From contig URUL01000035.1 of assembly GCA_900551005.1 (NCBI GenBank), positions 1 through 18,322 on the forward strand: a DNA stretch of 18,322 nt, written 5' to 3'. Position 1 is the stretch's first letter, and each line of letters starts with the position of its first letter. The stretch comes from an uncultured Ruminococcus sp. (GTDB lineage: Bacteria; Bacillota; Clostridia; Oscillospirales; CAG-272). Of the stretch, positions 5,551 to 13,908 are shown piece after piece. Both the position numbers and the translations under genes were made by a program. The notes under the pieces are model-generated. The model worked only from the letters and a program-made list of their open reading frames with translations. It ran no database searches and was not told the DNA's origin.

Positions 5551-6492
5551 ATGAAAATAGGTGTACAGACCGGTTGTTCAATCGATGCTCTCGGTATAGA
5601 CGCCGCTTTTGATGCATATCGCGATGCCGGCTTCGACTGCGTGGATCTCAATCTTGACGACCGCACCACAATATCATGGAATGAGTTTCGAGACGGTGTG
5701 GAAGATCCGTTTTTCGGCGATAAAAAAAACTATATGGCATTCGTTGATGCCATCAGAGCGGCAAGCGAACGCACAGGCGTCGCCATAGGACAGGTGCATG
5801 CTCCCTTCCCGCTCGGCTTCCGCGGGCTTGAAAAAGCGAACGAACGCGGGCTGCGCTGGGCTAAGATATCGATAGAAATATGCCATATGCTCGGCTGCGA
5901 TAAGATCATCATTCATCCTATTTTCGAGGGAAGCATGAGACTCAATCCAACTACAAAAGCAGAGGAATTTGAGATAAATATCCCCTTTTATTCTGCGCTG
6001 ATTCCTCTTCTGCGCGAATATAAAATAACATGCTGTCTTGAAAACATGTGGGGTCAGGACTGGCAGACAAAGAAGATATATCACGCGATCTGCTCGGAAA
6101 TGAGCGATGCATGCAGATATATCGACAAGCTCAACGAGATAGCGGGCGAAAAGCTTTTCGGCTTCTGCCTCGATATCGGACATCTCCTTCTCTGCGGACT
6201 GGATAATTATAATTCGATAATGGAGCTGGGCGACAGGCTCGTCGCACTCCACATACACGATAATCAGGGCGGCAATGATGATAACCATGTCATTCCCTAC
6301 ACAGGTGTGATCATCTGGGAAAGATTCATACGCGGCATCGCAGATTCAGGATATCAGGGTACGCTCAGCTTCGAGACGGGGGGACAGTATCGTAAGGTAC
6401 CGAAAGACTTCCTCCCGACAGCGCTGAAATGGACGGCAGATGTAGGCAGATATTTCGATAAGAGAATAACAGAAATGCGAAACGCAAAATAA
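5551..6492 (+). CDS. Sugar phosphate isomerase/epimerase-like TIM-barrel protein
   Basis: The 313-residue protein belongs to the xylose-isomerase-like/AP-endonuclease-2 TIM-barrel superfamily, which uses divalent metals to isomerise or epimerise sugars and inositols. Probable ligands follow strands in the expected order: H83 (VHAPF), E164 (CLENMWG), D208 and H211 (CLDIGH), H236/D237 (HIHDNQG), DxH-type residues near D244/H246 and E275 (SFETG). The start matches the usual MKIGVQT-like opening, and GGAGG lies about 10 nt before ATG. There is no signal peptide. It is a single-gene unit with its own promoter and terminator, with no sugar transporter or kinase beside it. The substrate cannot be named. 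Endonuclease IV is unlikely, since the sequence resembles IolE/TIM-barrel sugar enzymes more than Nfo. Confidence 0.9.
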   Translation: MKIGVQTGCSIDALGIDAAFDAYRDAGFDCVDLNLDDRTTISWNEFRDGVEDPFFGDKKNYMAFVDAIRAASERTGVAIGQVHAPFPLGFRGLEKANERGLRWAKISIEICHMLGCDKIIIHPIFEGSMRLNPTTKAEEFEINIPFYSALIPLLREYKITCCLENMWGQDWQTKKIYHAICSEMSDACRYIDKLNEIAGEKLFGFCLDIGHLLLCGLDNYNSIMELGDRLVALHIHDNQGGNDDNHVIPYTGVIIWERFIRGIADSGYQGTLSFETGGQYRKVPKDFLPTALKWTADVGRYFDKRITEMRNAK

Positions 6493-6496
6493 TTTT

Positions 6497-6524
6497 AAAA
6501 GCCGGATGTTGTATCCGGCTTTTT
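6497..6524 (+). terminator. Terminator of TIM-barrel gene
   Basis: GCCGGAT (6501-6507) and ATCCGGC (6513-6519) form a perfect 7-bp stem with a five-base loop, preceded by AAAA and followed by a T run, four bases after the stop codon region. Confidence 0.9.
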
Positions 6525-6535
6525 CATGCAAACTT

Positions 6536-6560
6536 AAAGCCATCCTCTCGGATGGCTTTT
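6536..6560 (-). terminator. Terminator of typA-tcdA unit
   Basis: AAAGCCATCC (6536-6545) and GGATGGCTTT (6550-6559) form a perfect 10-bp stem with a TCTC loop. It lies 17 nt past the tcdA stop and converges with the terminator at 6497-6524. The minus-strand T-tract after the stem is short. Confidence 0.8.
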
Positions 6561-6576
6561 GGCTTATGCATCGAAA

Positions 6577-7302
6577 TCACTCTTCATCGGTGAGTATACG
6601 AAAGACCTCGCTTGCCAGCAGCATGCCCGCCGTGGGCGGTACAAAAGAGATGCTTCCCGGCACCTGCCGCTTGTTTTCAGGAAGGTCTACTCTGCCCTCG
6701 TAATCGGGGTGCGGCTTTCGCGGCTCTTCCTTTGAATAGACCACGCGGAGCTTTTTTATCCCCGCCGCTCTCAGCTTGCTTCGCATCACCTTGGCAAGCG
6801 GACATACGGAGGTTTTATAAATATCTGTGATCTCCAACATTTCGGGATGGAGCTTATTTCCCGTTCCCATGCAGCTCACGATAGGTATTCCCGCTTCATT
6901 TGCACGCTTTATCAGTTCCAGCTTCGCCGAAACGGTATCGATCGCATCGACGATGCAATCATATCGTGAGATAACAAAGCTGTCCGCCGTCTCGGGGAGA
7001 TAGAACATATTACATATCTCTATATCGGCATCGGGATCGATATCGAGCGCGCGACGCTTCATGACCTCGGTTTTCTGCTCGCCGACCGTTGACGAAAGCG
7101 CAACGAGCTGACGGTTGAGATTTGAGAGGGAAACGGTATCGCTATCGATGAAAGTGATATGCCCTACGCCCATGCGCACAAGCGCTTCGGCGCAAAACGA
7201 GCCGACACCGCCGATACCGAAAAGCGCAACGCGCGAATTTTTCAGCTTGGCAAGTGCCGCGTCGCCTATGAGATAAGCCTCTCTTATGCGACGAGAGTCC
7301 AT
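6577..7302 (-). CDS. tcdA: tRNA threonylcarbamoyladenosine dehydratase (TcdA/YgdL, E1-like)
   Basis: This 241-residue ThiF/E1-superfamily protein matches TcdA, which uses ATP to cyclise t6A37 of ANN-decoding tRNAs into ct6A. Evidence is the nucleotide motif GIGGVG (29-34), the acidic strand end FIDSD (51-55), SLSNLNRQ with R64, K77, and the DAID acidic motif (119-122), then TSVCPLAK (165-171) and the closing SFVPPTAGMLLASEV. Length is close to the E. coli enzyme minus its extra C-terminus. The ATG overlaps the typA stop by one base (TAATG) with GGTGA upstream, so the two are translated from one message. Other E1 relatives (ThiF, MoeB) are less likely because no sulfur-carrier gene is nearby and the NLNRQ context is TcdA-like. 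Confidence 0.9.
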   Translation of the reverse strand: MDSRRIREAYLIGDAALAKLKNSRVALFGIGGVGSFCAEALVRMGVGHITFIDSDTVSLSNLNRQLVALSSTVGEQKTEVMKRRALDIDPDADIEICNMFYLPETADSFVISRYDCIVDAIDTVSAKLELIKRANEAGIPIVSCMGTGNKLHPEMLEITDIYKTSVCPLAKVMRSKLRAAGIKKLRVVYSKEEPRKPHPDYEGRVDLPENKRQVPGSISFVPPTAGMLLASEVFRILTDEE

Positions 7303-9137
7303 TATATTTCACCTTTTTTTATCTTGCCTGCGAGCTTATAGCGCATATCGTTTGAAAGGATGCGCTTGCGCAGGCGGATGCTCTTCGGGGTAACCTCGAT
7401 AAGCTCATCATCGGCAATAAATTCTATTGCTTCTTCCAGGCTCATTATCCTCGGCGGGACAAGGCGGAGCGCTTCATCCGCGCCCGAGCTTCTGATAGCC
7501 GTCAGATGCTTATTCTTGCAGACATTGACCGCGATATCGCCCGATTTCGGGTTTTCGCCGACGATCATGCCTTCATAAACGGGGCACTGATTGCTGATGA
7601 ACATAACCCCTCTGTCCTGTGCATTGAAAACGCCGTACGATGTGGATTCTCCCGCCTCACTCGCAACGAGTGAGCCTGTAAAGCGGCGCGTGATATCTCC
7701 CTTATATGGCTGATATCCGTCGAAAACGGAATTCATCGTGCCTTCGCCGCGGGTATCTGTGAGAAATTCGCTTCTGTAGCCGAAAAGGCATCTCGACGGA
7801 ATAATGTATTCCAGTCTCATTCTGCTGCCTACGGGAGCCATATTGACAAGCTCGCCCTTGCGTGCGCCGAGCTTTTCCATAACGGCACCGCAGCTGTCCT
7901 CGGGAACATCTATTTCCACGCGCTCCATCGGCTCGCAACGCACGCCGTCTATCTCACGGTATAGTACGCGGGGTGTAGAAACGCATAGCTCAAAGCCCTC
8001 ACGGCGCATTGTTTCTATGAGTATGGAGAGATGCATCTCGCCTCTGCCTGCTACCTTGAAGCAGTCTGTCGTCTCGCCGTCGGAAACCCTGAGCGAAACA
8101 TCCTTGAGCAGTTCCTTGTAGAGACGCTCGCGGAGTTGGCGAGAAGTCACGTATTTGCCCTCTTTTCCCGCAAACGGGCTGTCGTTTACGGAGAAGGTCA
8201 TTTCTATCGTAGGCTCGCTTACCTTTACAAATTCGAGCGGCTCGGGACAGTCAACGGCTGTCACGGTATCACCTATCGTGATATTCTCAGCACCGGAAAA
8301 ACAGATTATATCGCCGACCTTCGCCTCCGTTACGGGTATGCGGCGCAGACCGTCTATCTGGCTTATGCTTACTATCTTTGTTTTCTTGGGCGGATTTTCC
8401 TTGTCATGATAATTGCATATCATTGCTTCCTGATTCTGTCGGATGACACCGCGCTCTATTCTGCCTATCCCTATTCTGCCGACATAGTCGTTATAGTCGA
8501 TAGAAGAGACAAGGAGCTGAAGAGGACCTTCCTCATCGCCCTCGGGCGCGGGAATATAGCTCAGGATCGTATCGAAAAGAGGCTTCAGATCCTTGCCCGG
8601 CTCATACGGAGAGAAGGAAGCCGTTCCCGCTCTGCCCGAGCACCAGAGCATGGGACTGTCAAGCTGTTCATCGGTGGCATCCAGCTCGAGCAGAAGCTCC
8701 AGTATCTCATCGCCGACCTCGTCAAGACGGGCATCGGGGCGGTCTATTTTATTGACAACGACGATAACGGGATGACCGAGCTCCAAAGCACGCTGAAGAA
8801 CGAAGCGCGTCTGCGGCATCGGCCCTTCTGCCGCGTCGACAAGGAGGATAACGCCGTTTACCATTTTCAGTATGCGCTCTACCTCGCCGCTGAAGTCTGC
8901 GTGTCCGGGAGTATCGACAATATTTATTTTTACGCCGTTATAATGAACGGCGGTATTTTTCGCAAGGATCGTAATACCGCGTTCACGCTCCAGCGCATTG
9001 GAATCCATAACACGCTCTTCTGTCGCTTGATTTTCTCTGTAAATGCCTCCCTGACGGAGCATTTCATCTACGAGCGTCGTCTTGCCGTGGTCGACATGCG
9101 CTATGATCGCCACATTTCTAAGGTCATTTCTTATCAC
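7302..9137 (-). CDS. typA: Ribosome-associated GTPase TypA/BipA
   Basis: The 611-residue translational GTPase matches TypA/BipA, which binds the ribosome at the EF-G site and aids 50S assembly and stress or cold growth. The G motifs are canonical: AHVDHGKTT (13-21), ERGITI, DTPGH (75-79, catalytic His present) and NKID (129-132). After domain II come the EF-G-like domains III and V and the TypA-specific C-terminal part with GTMNSVFDGYQPYKGDI and ending in KSIRLRKRIL. Length is typical (about 605-615). The start is GTG, 7 nt after AGGA. A promoter with TATAAT lies about 50 nt upstream. It is translationally linked to tcdA. The protein contrasts with the second GTPase in the window, which lacks the catalytic His. 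Confidence 0.98.
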   Translation of the reverse strand: MIRNDLRNVAIIAHVDHGKTTLVDEMLRQGGIYRENQATEERVMDSNALERERGITILAKNTAVHYNGVKINIVDTPGHADFSGEVERILKMVNGVILLVDAAEGPMPQTRFVLQRALELGHPVIVVVNKIDRPDARLDEVGDEILELLLELDATDEQLDSPMLWCSGRAGTASFSPYEPGKDLKPLFDTILSYIPAPEGDEEGPLQLLVSSIDYNDYVGRIGIGRIERGVIRQNQEAMICNYHDKENPPKKTKIVSISQIDGLRRIPVTEAKVGDIICFSGAENITIGDTVTAVDCPEPLEFVKVSEPTIEMTFSVNDSPFAGKEGKYVTSRQLRERLYKELLKDVSLRVSDGETTDCFKVAGRGEMHLSILIETMRREGFELCVSTPRVLYREIDGVRCEPMERVEIDVPEDSCGAVMEKLGARKGELVNMAPVGSRMRLEYIIPSRCLFGYRSEFLTDTRGEGTMNSVFDGYQPYKGDITRRFTGSLVASEAGESTSYGVFNAQDRGVMFISNQCPVYEGMIVGENPKSGDIAVNVCKNKHLTAIRSSGADEALRLVPPRIMSLEEAIEFIADDELIEVTPKSIRLRKRILSNDMRYKLAGKIKKGEI

Positions 9138-9186
9138 CGCTTTATCCTGCCTTTGTTTTAAGTTTTCATGATTTCAACAAATGGTT

Positions 9187-9215
9187 ATTATAGCATAAAA
9201 CCGCAAAAAAGTCTA
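9187..9215 (-). promoter_or_regulatory. Sigma-A type promoter for typA-tcdA
   Basis: On the minus strand TAGACT (9210-9215) and TATAAT (9187-9192) are 17 nt apart, in the gap between typA and the terminator of the upstream unit. Confidence 0.75.
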
Positions 9216-9235
9216 TATATTTTTGCCCGATTTTT

Positions 9236-9286
9236 AAAAAAATCTTCGTAAAACAGTGATTTTTGCCGTTTTGCGAAGATTTTTCT
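9236..9286 (-). terminator. Long hairpin terminator of the trmK-yccF gene run
   Basis: A stem of about 19 bp starts with AAAAATCTTCG and closes with CGAAGATTTTT, continuing inward through GTAAAAC/GTTTTGC with one G-U pair (c9254 to g9268) and a 13-base loop. It lies directly after yccF and has a T-rich tail on the minus strand. It separates the seven-gene run from the typA promoter. Confidence 0.88.
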
Positions 9287-9299
9287 TTAATATTATTGG

Positions 9300-9665
9300 T
9301 TATTTGTTATTAATGATCTTTGCTCCGAAGGGAAGAAGCGAGATTTTCATCAGCTTGAAGCATTGACGGCCGAAAGGAATACCGATGATCGTGATGCACA
9401 GAATGATGCCCGATACCAGATAACCGAGAGCTGTTTCCCAGCCGAAAAGGAGCAGCCAGAGAATGTTTGCCACCGGATGAGAATCAAAATTTGTCACTAC
9501 TGTCTTACCTATGGGTGCGAAGCAAGCCGTACCGATCTTGAAGCACTGCGTACCGAAAGGTATGCCGATGATCGTGATGCAGAGAATCAGTCCTGCCAGA
9601 TACCAGACAAGCGTCGAAGCGATGCCTACGATAAGAATCCAAAGAATATTGCCTATAACTTTCAT
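9300..9665 (-). CDS. yccF: YccF-family inner membrane protein
   Basis: The 121-residue membrane protein is a YccF (DUF307) member with an internal duplication. NILW occurs at 6-9 and 67-70, and the stretch CITIIGIPFG(T/R)QCFK at 29-43 and 90-104, a 61-residue period. Each half has two hydrophobic segments around the CITIIGIPFG core. The biochemical role is unknown; the family is found in many bacteria and probably acts in the cytoplasmic membrane. AAGGAGGC lies 7 nt before the ATG. It is the last gene of the minus-strand run, 12 nt after the SanA/YdcF-like gene and just before the long terminator. Confidence 0.93.
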   Translation of the reverse strand: MKVIGNILWILIVGIASTLVWYLAGLILCITIIGIPFGTQCFKIGTACFAPIGKTVVTNFDSHPVANILWLLLFGWETALGYLVSGIILCITIIGIPFGRQCFKLMKISLLPFGAKIINNK

Positions 9666-9677
9666 AATATTGCCTCC

Positions 9678-10265
9678 TTAGTCAAATAAACATAGTAAAA
9701 AATCTTTGTCAAGTGCGAGAATTTCCCGCATATTGCGGGCAGCCTGCCCGCGATAGCTGCGTATTGCAGCGTCTGCTCCTATCACGTCCATGCCAAAACT
9801 TCGCCCGATATATATTGCGCGATAGAGATGATACCTCTGCGTGACGATCACGGCGCACTTTACCCCGAAAAGCTTCTTTGCGCGCGAAACGGTTTCATAC
9901 GTGGAAAATCCGCTGTAGTCAAGCAGGATATCCTCCTCGGCGACGCCGTTTTCGAGCGCGTACCGTTTCATTGCTCCGACCTCGTTATAATCCTCGCTTT
10001 CATAATCGCCGGAAAGGAGCAGTTTTTTTGCCTTGCCGTTCTTATAAAGATAAACGGCTGTCTTCATCCTGTCCTCCAGCATATGCGAGAGCCTGCCGTT
10101 CACGACGGAAGCACCCGGCACGATAGCATATTCATATACCTCACGCACCTCTTCCGCATGATAAACTCTTCCGCACGTTCCGAGGAAGATGCACGCCGGA
10201 GGTGCCAGAACACACAATACCGCCGCGGCAAAAATGATCAAAATGATCCTTTTATGCTTCTTCAT
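9678..10265 (-). CDS. SanA/YdcF-like DUF218 membrane-anchored protein
   Basis: The 195-residue protein has one N-terminal hydrophobic anchor (about 7-29) and a DUF218 domain of the SanA/ElyC/YdcF group. Marker stretches are EYAIVPGASV (45-54), MLEDRMKTAVYLYKNGKAKKLLLSGD (in 62-87), the EVGAMKRYALENGV helix, LLDYSGFSTYETV (114-126) and VTQRYHLYRAIYI (141-153). E. coli SanA affects the envelope barrier to vancomycin, and ElyC envelope lipid-carrier metabolism. The molecular activity here is not known. The catalytic-looking core is probably outside the cytoplasmic membrane, but topology is only inferred. The ATG overlaps the mgsA stop as ATGA, so it is translated from the mgsA message. Confidence 0.88.
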   Translation of the reverse strand: MKKHKRIILIIFAAAVLCVLAPPACIFLGTCGRVYHAEEVREVYEYAIVPGASVVNGRLSHMLEDRMKTAVYLYKNGKAKKLLLSGDYESEDYNEVGAMKRYALENGVAEEDILLDYSGFSTYETVSRAKKLFGVKCAVIVTQRYHLYRAIYIGRSFGMDVIGADAAIRSYRGQAARNMREILALDKDFLLCLFD

Positions 10266-10735
10266 AGCGTCTGCGCACGCATATCGATATTCTGCTTGAA
10301 GTTCAGAAGCATGCGGCTGTATTCGGAATCCATGAGCGGACTTGCTATGATGAAATCCGCGGTCGCGCGGTTATTCGCCATCGGAATATCATAGACCTGC
10401 GCTATGCGGAGCAGAGCCTTCACATCGGGGTCATGCGGCTGAGCCGTCAGCGGATCGGAAAAGAAGATCACAAGGTCGATGTCCCCTTCGGCAATACGCG
10501 CTCCTATCTGCTGATCTCCGCCGAGCGGACCGCTGTTGAAGCCGCGTATGGGAAGTCCCGTTTTGTCCGCGATCATGCGCGCAGTCGTTCCCGTTCCGCA
10601 GAGAGAATGACGCTCGAGCACGTCCTTGTTTTTCAGGCACCAATCGATCATCTCCGCCTTTTTGTTGTCATGCGCTATCAGAGCGATGCTCTTTTTCTTC
10701 GGCAAGGTACACTCAACATACTGATTATCAAACAT
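10262..10735 (-). CDS. mgsA: Methylglyoxal synthase
   Basis: The 157-residue enzyme converts DHAP to methylglyoxal and phosphate, a bypass that relieves sugar-phosphate stress. All family landmarks are present: IALIAHDNKK (17-26) with H22 and K26, the phosphate loop GTGTTARM (47-54), NSGPLGGDQQIGA (67-79) with catalytic D74, and FFSDPLTAQPHDPDVKALLR (in 91-110) with H101/D102, then NNRATADFIIASPL. The ATG at 10735 is chosen because AAGGAGG precedes it by about 7 nt. An earlier in-frame ATG at 10756 overlaps the upstream gene stop but lies before that site. It is co-transcribed with the glycerophosphodiesterase gene. No glyoxalase is nearby. Confidence 0.97.
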   Translation of the reverse strand: MFDNQYVECTLPKKKSIALIAHDNKKAEMIDWCLKNKDVLERHSLCGTGTTARMIADKTGLPIRGFNSGPLGGDQQIGARIAEGDIDLVIFFSDPLTAQPHDPDVKALLRIAQVYDIPMANNRATADFIIASPLMDSEYSRMLLNFKQNIDMRAQTL

Positions 10736-10752
10736 ATGTATTCCTCCTTTGT

Positions 10753-11565
10753 TCATGGTCTGATATTTTCGAATATCACGGCGTAAAAATCATTTGCTTT
10801 TTCCATATCGGCATCACTTCTCACCGTCCAGCCGACGGGGCAACCGCCGCAGAGTTTTGCCACATGGAGTGCGAAGCTCCTTCTGTCATTTGCCGAATAT
10901 GCGATGAAATGCGGACGCGCAAGGAAGGATAAAAGCATATTCCGCAGGACAAAATCCTGTATCTTGCTTCCCGTGCCGTCCTTCCCTTTCATTTTGCAGG
11001 AGAGCTGACCGCGGATGATATTTCTTTTGTTCTTGCGGAACCAACGCACGTAAAAAGGATTGAAAGCCTCCATGCACCATGTGCCGCCGTAGCCCTCCAT
11101 CAGCTCTGCCGTGGCGGCACAGACGCGCATGTCCTTTGTGCTTCTGCCCTTGATTTCTATTATCAGAGGCACTCTCCCGTCCACAAGCGAGAGCACCTCC
11201 GAAAGAGACGGAACATGCTCACTCGTCCCTGCGAGCGAAAGTGCCTGAAGCTCTGCAAGAGTCTTTTCCTCCGGAGCTCCGTCAACACCGCACATGCGCA
11301 TGAGCGTATCGTCATGAAAGACAACAAGCTTTTCATCGGAAGTCAGATGCACATCGAGCTCTATTCCATAGCCCTCGTCACAAGCCCTGCGGAATGCCGC
11401 AAGCGAATTTTCGGGGATATTCTCATCGTGAAGCCCGCGATGGGCAAAATATCTGTTTCCTTTGAAAAATTCAAAAGCCCTGCCTGCGCTCCAGCTCGGG
11501 GATATCAGAAAAATATATGTACATACAATGAGCAGCAAAATGCCGAGTATTAAGGAAAGGATCAT
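10753..11565 (-). CDS. Membrane-anchored glycerophosphodiester phosphodiesterase
   Basis: The 270-residue protein has an N-terminal membrane helix (about 3-22) and a GDPD TIM-barrel. It hydrolyses glycerophosphodiesters such as glycerophosphoethanolamine to glycerol-3-phosphate and an alcohol. Catalytic and metal residues are visible: H42-R43-G44, E52-N53 (PENSLAAF), E69/D71 (IELDVH), H84-D85 (VFHDD) and E137/K139 (IIEIKG). The ATG overlaps the stop of the transporter gene as ATGA, with GGAGG 7-8 nt upstream. The product G3P could feed GpsA and, through DHAP, MgsA encoded next. The barrel is probably cytoplasmic or extracytoplasmic depending on helix orientation, which I cannot settle. Length is normal for single-domain GDPDs plus anchor. 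Confidence 0.93.
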   Translation of the reverse strand: MILSLILGILLLIVCTYIFLISPSWSAGRAFEFFKGNRYFAHRGLHDENIPENSLAAFRRACDEGYGIELDVHLTSDEKLVVFHDDTLMRMCGVDGAPEEKTLAELQALSLAGTSEHVPSLSEVLSLVDGRVPLIIEIKGRSTKDMRVCAATAELMEGYGGTWCMEAFNPFYVRWFRKNKRNIIRGQLSCKMKGKDGTGSKIQDFVLRNMLLSFLARPHFIAYSANDRRSFALHVAKLCGGCPVGWTVRSDADMEKANDFYAVIFENIRP

Positions 11566-13088
11566 TTGCTTTCCTCCGCTTTTATATTCTCATCGGGAAA
11601 AGCATCACCATGACGTACGAAAAGCATGGTCACGAAGGAGAGTGCTACAAATACCGTCGCATAAACAAAGAGAGACGTCATTTTTATATCCATGAAAAAT
11701 CCGCTCAGAATGGGAGTGATCGTCTGTGCCGCCATACTCGCCGTATAATAGAAGCCGGTATATTTTCCGACATCGCCTCCGCTGGAAAGCTCGGCTACCA
11801 TAGGATAGGAATTTACGTTTATGGCAGCCCAGCCGATTCCTGCCATGCCGAAAAGAAGATTCATTATTATCATAGATGAGCCGCTCCGCATGAAGGAAGC
11901 CGCAAAGAATGAGGTGCCGAGCAGGAGAACGCCTGCCATTATCATTTTCTTTCTTCCTATCTTGGACGAAATGAAACCTATCGGCAAATAGGAAACTATC
12001 GCCACCCCGCTCGCGACCATGAGCGTTGTATTGTAGTCAAGATTAAGTATCGCCGAGGCATAGACGGAATATTTGCTCATTACGGCATTATATCCCATAT
12101 ACCAAAGCGCAACGGATGCAAGTATAAGTATAAGGGAGAGTAACTGAGGCTTTGTCAGCCTGCGCGCTCCGCTCTTCACATCGTCGTCGCTCTCGTTCTC
12201 TATACCGAGACGGATGCTCTCCTCATGAGCCTCAGCCGCCCATCGCGGCTCGTTTACCGCTATACGGAATATGCCGAGCGATATGAGCATGATTCCTGCT
12301 ATGACGCAGAAAAACGGAAGATATCCCATCAATGCGTTTTCGCTCTTTCCGGTGCCGAATACCATACCGAGCACGAGAACGATGATTCCGCCGACGGCAC
12401 CCATCAGATTGATTATAGCGTTCGCCTTTGAGCGAAGCGGCTTCACCGTCACATCCGGCATAAGCGCAACGGCGGGCGAGCGGAAGGTGGACATGGAGAC
12501 AAGAGTTATGAGGAGCGCCGCTATGAACATGATGAGCGCAGAGGGATTTTCCTTTGTCAGCTTATTCACGCATGCCCTGCGTGCGGGCACAACGTAATTC
12601 GTGTAGTCCTCCGAGATATTTCCGTCGTCATCGTACATGGCAATCGCTGCAAATTCCTCTTTTGTGAATTTCTCGCGGATATTCACAGTATCGCCGTCGG
12701 GCAGTTTTATCTCCGGGATATCCGTATCGTATATGGCGATCTGTGCATCGGGCGTCTCGGGTGATATGCTCTTCAGACTCTTAAGCTGTACCCCGTCCGC
12801 TATACTCATACATATGAAAGCAACGCACGCGATGATCGTGCCTATCATGATGAAAGGCGTTCTTCTGCCGCGCGATGATTTTGATTTATCGGATAGAGAG
12901 CCGAAGAGAGGCAGCATAAAGAGCGCGAGTATATTGTCCAGCGCCATTATCGCGCCCGAAAGCGTTTGGCTCATACCGAATTTATCCGTGAGTATCTTCG
13001 GTACTATCGTATCGTAAGCCTGCCAGAATGCGCATATCAGAAAAAAGGCAAAGCCTACGAAAAATGTTCTTTTATAATTCAGCTTCAT
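11562..13088 (-). CDS. MFS transporter (GPH/SLC45-like) with large external loop
   Basis: The 508-residue protein has about 12 membrane helices. The cytoplasmic motif between helices 2 and 3 is GSLSDKSKSSRGRRTPFI (63-80), and TFRSPAVALMPDVT (201-214) with RSKANAIINLMGAVGG (219-234) resembles the glycoside/hexuronide and SLC45 sugar-transport branch. Between helix 3 (77-97) and helix 4 (184-203) there is an extra hydrophilic segment of about 85 residues, rich in Asp and Glu, which by topology faces outward. The usual loop here is short. The second half starts near 318. Substrate is unknown; disaccharide, glycoside or an organophosphate are possibilities. The start follows AAAGGAG by 7 nt, 35 nt after nif3. 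The stop overlaps the next gene as ATGA. Confidence 0.88.
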   Translation of the reverse strand: MKLNYKRTFFVGFAFFLICAFWQAYDTIVPKILTDKFGMSQTLSGAIMALDNILALFMLPLFGSLSDKSKSSRGRRTPFIMIGTIIACVAFICMSIADGVQLKSLKSISPETPDAQIAIYDTDIPEIKLPDGDTVNIREKFTKEEFAAIAMYDDDGNISEDYTNYVVPARRACVNKLTKENPSALIMFIAALLITLVSMSTFRSPAVALMPDVTVKPLRSKANAIINLMGAVGGIIVLVLGMVFGTGKSENALMGYLPFFCVIAGIMLISLGIFRIAVNEPRWAAEAHEESIRLGIENESDDDVKSGARRLTKPQLLSLILILASVALWYMGYNAVMSKYSVYASAILNLDYNTTLMVASGVAIVSYLPIGFISSKIGRKKMIMAGVLLLGTSFFAASFMRSGSSMIIMNLLFGMAGIGWAAINVNSYPMVAELSSGGDVGKYTGFYYTASMAAQTITPILSGFFMDIKMTSLFVYATVFVALSFVTMLFVRHGDAFPDENIKAEESK

Positions 13089-13123
13089 GTTTTTTCTCCT
13101 TTCGGTGAGATGCTGTTGCCGTA

Positions 13124-13891
13124 TCAGTGAACGAAGGAATTGCCGTGCGGATATATTTCAAATTTTATCTTGGGAAAATCTTTTGAGAATGCCTCTGCAA
13201 AGAAAGCGCCAACGCCTCTTTCCGTTTCGTAATGCCCTGCCTCAACTATACCCATGCCGAGAGAAGGCGCATCCAGCACGGCATGATAGCCTGCCTCGCC
13301 GCAGAGGAAAACATCGGCACCGGCATCCCTTGCCGCATGGATGAAATCTCTTCCCGAACCGCCGAGAACAGCAACGGCGCGTATCTTTCCTCCCGCAAAA
13401 TGTCCCGTTATATGACGGCTCACACGCTCCTTGATGAGTGCGGTAAAGTCCTCTTCCGCCATCGCCTCGGGAAGCTCGCCTATTCTGCCCATCTCCTCGC
13501 CTGCGGGACCGAACGAGCGTATATTCTCAAGCCCGAGCGTTGCGGCAAGTATATCGTTCACGCCTCCCTCAAGCGCATCGAGGCGCGTATGAAAGCTGAA
13601 AACAGCTATCCCGGCACAAATAAGCCTCAAAGCTCTGGCACATACGGGATTCTCCGTATTGATCGCCTTCAGCGGGGAAAAAATGAGCGGATGATGCGAA
13701 ATGATCAGGTCATAGCCGCCCTTTATCGCATAGCTCACTACTTCATCCGTCACATCAAGCGCGAAAAGCACCTTTTTTATCTCATGCGAGCTGTCAGCGC
13801 AGACCATCAGTCCGTCGTTGTCCCATTCGCATGAAAGCTCACGCGGTATTCTCTTATCAAAATATGAATAAAGCTCTCCTGTGGTTATCAT
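13124..13891 (-). CDS. Nif3-like dinuclear metal centre protein
   Basis: The 255-residue protein belongs to the Nif3/YqfO/YbgI family, toroidal hexamers with a di-metal site per subunit. The opening WDNDGLMV (23-30) is the family start motif. Metal ligands are visible as H66-H67 (ISHHPLIF), H101 and D105 (HTRLDA), and H220/E224 (AGHYETE). It is the short form, lacking the CutA-like inserted domain found in Bacillus YqfO. Its true reaction is debated (GTP cyclohydrolase I type 2 annotations exist). It follows trmK by 17 nt, a gene pair often conserved in Firmicutes, and AGAGGA lies 7 nt before ATG. A tRNA-related role is inferred only from that linkage. Confidence 0.95.
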   Translation of the reverse strand: MITTGELYSYFDKRIPRELSCEWDNDGLMVCADSSHEIKKVLFALDVTDEVVSYAIKGGYDLIISHHPLIFSPLKAINTENPVCARALRLICAGIAVFSFHTRLDALEGGVNDILAATLGLENIRSFGPAGEEMGRIGELPEAMAEEDFTALIKERVSRHITGHFAGGKIRAVAVLGGSGRDFIHAARDAGADVFLCGEAGYHAVLDAPSLGMGIVEAGHYETERGVGAFFAEAFSKDFPKIKFEIYPHGNSFVH

Positions 13892-13908
13892 AAATTTATC
13901 CTCTTGTC

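Noticed and set aside
8031..9161. Plus-strand open frame of 376 codons opposite typA
   Set aside because: Shadow of the typA coding strand; composition and lack of motifs show it is not a gene.
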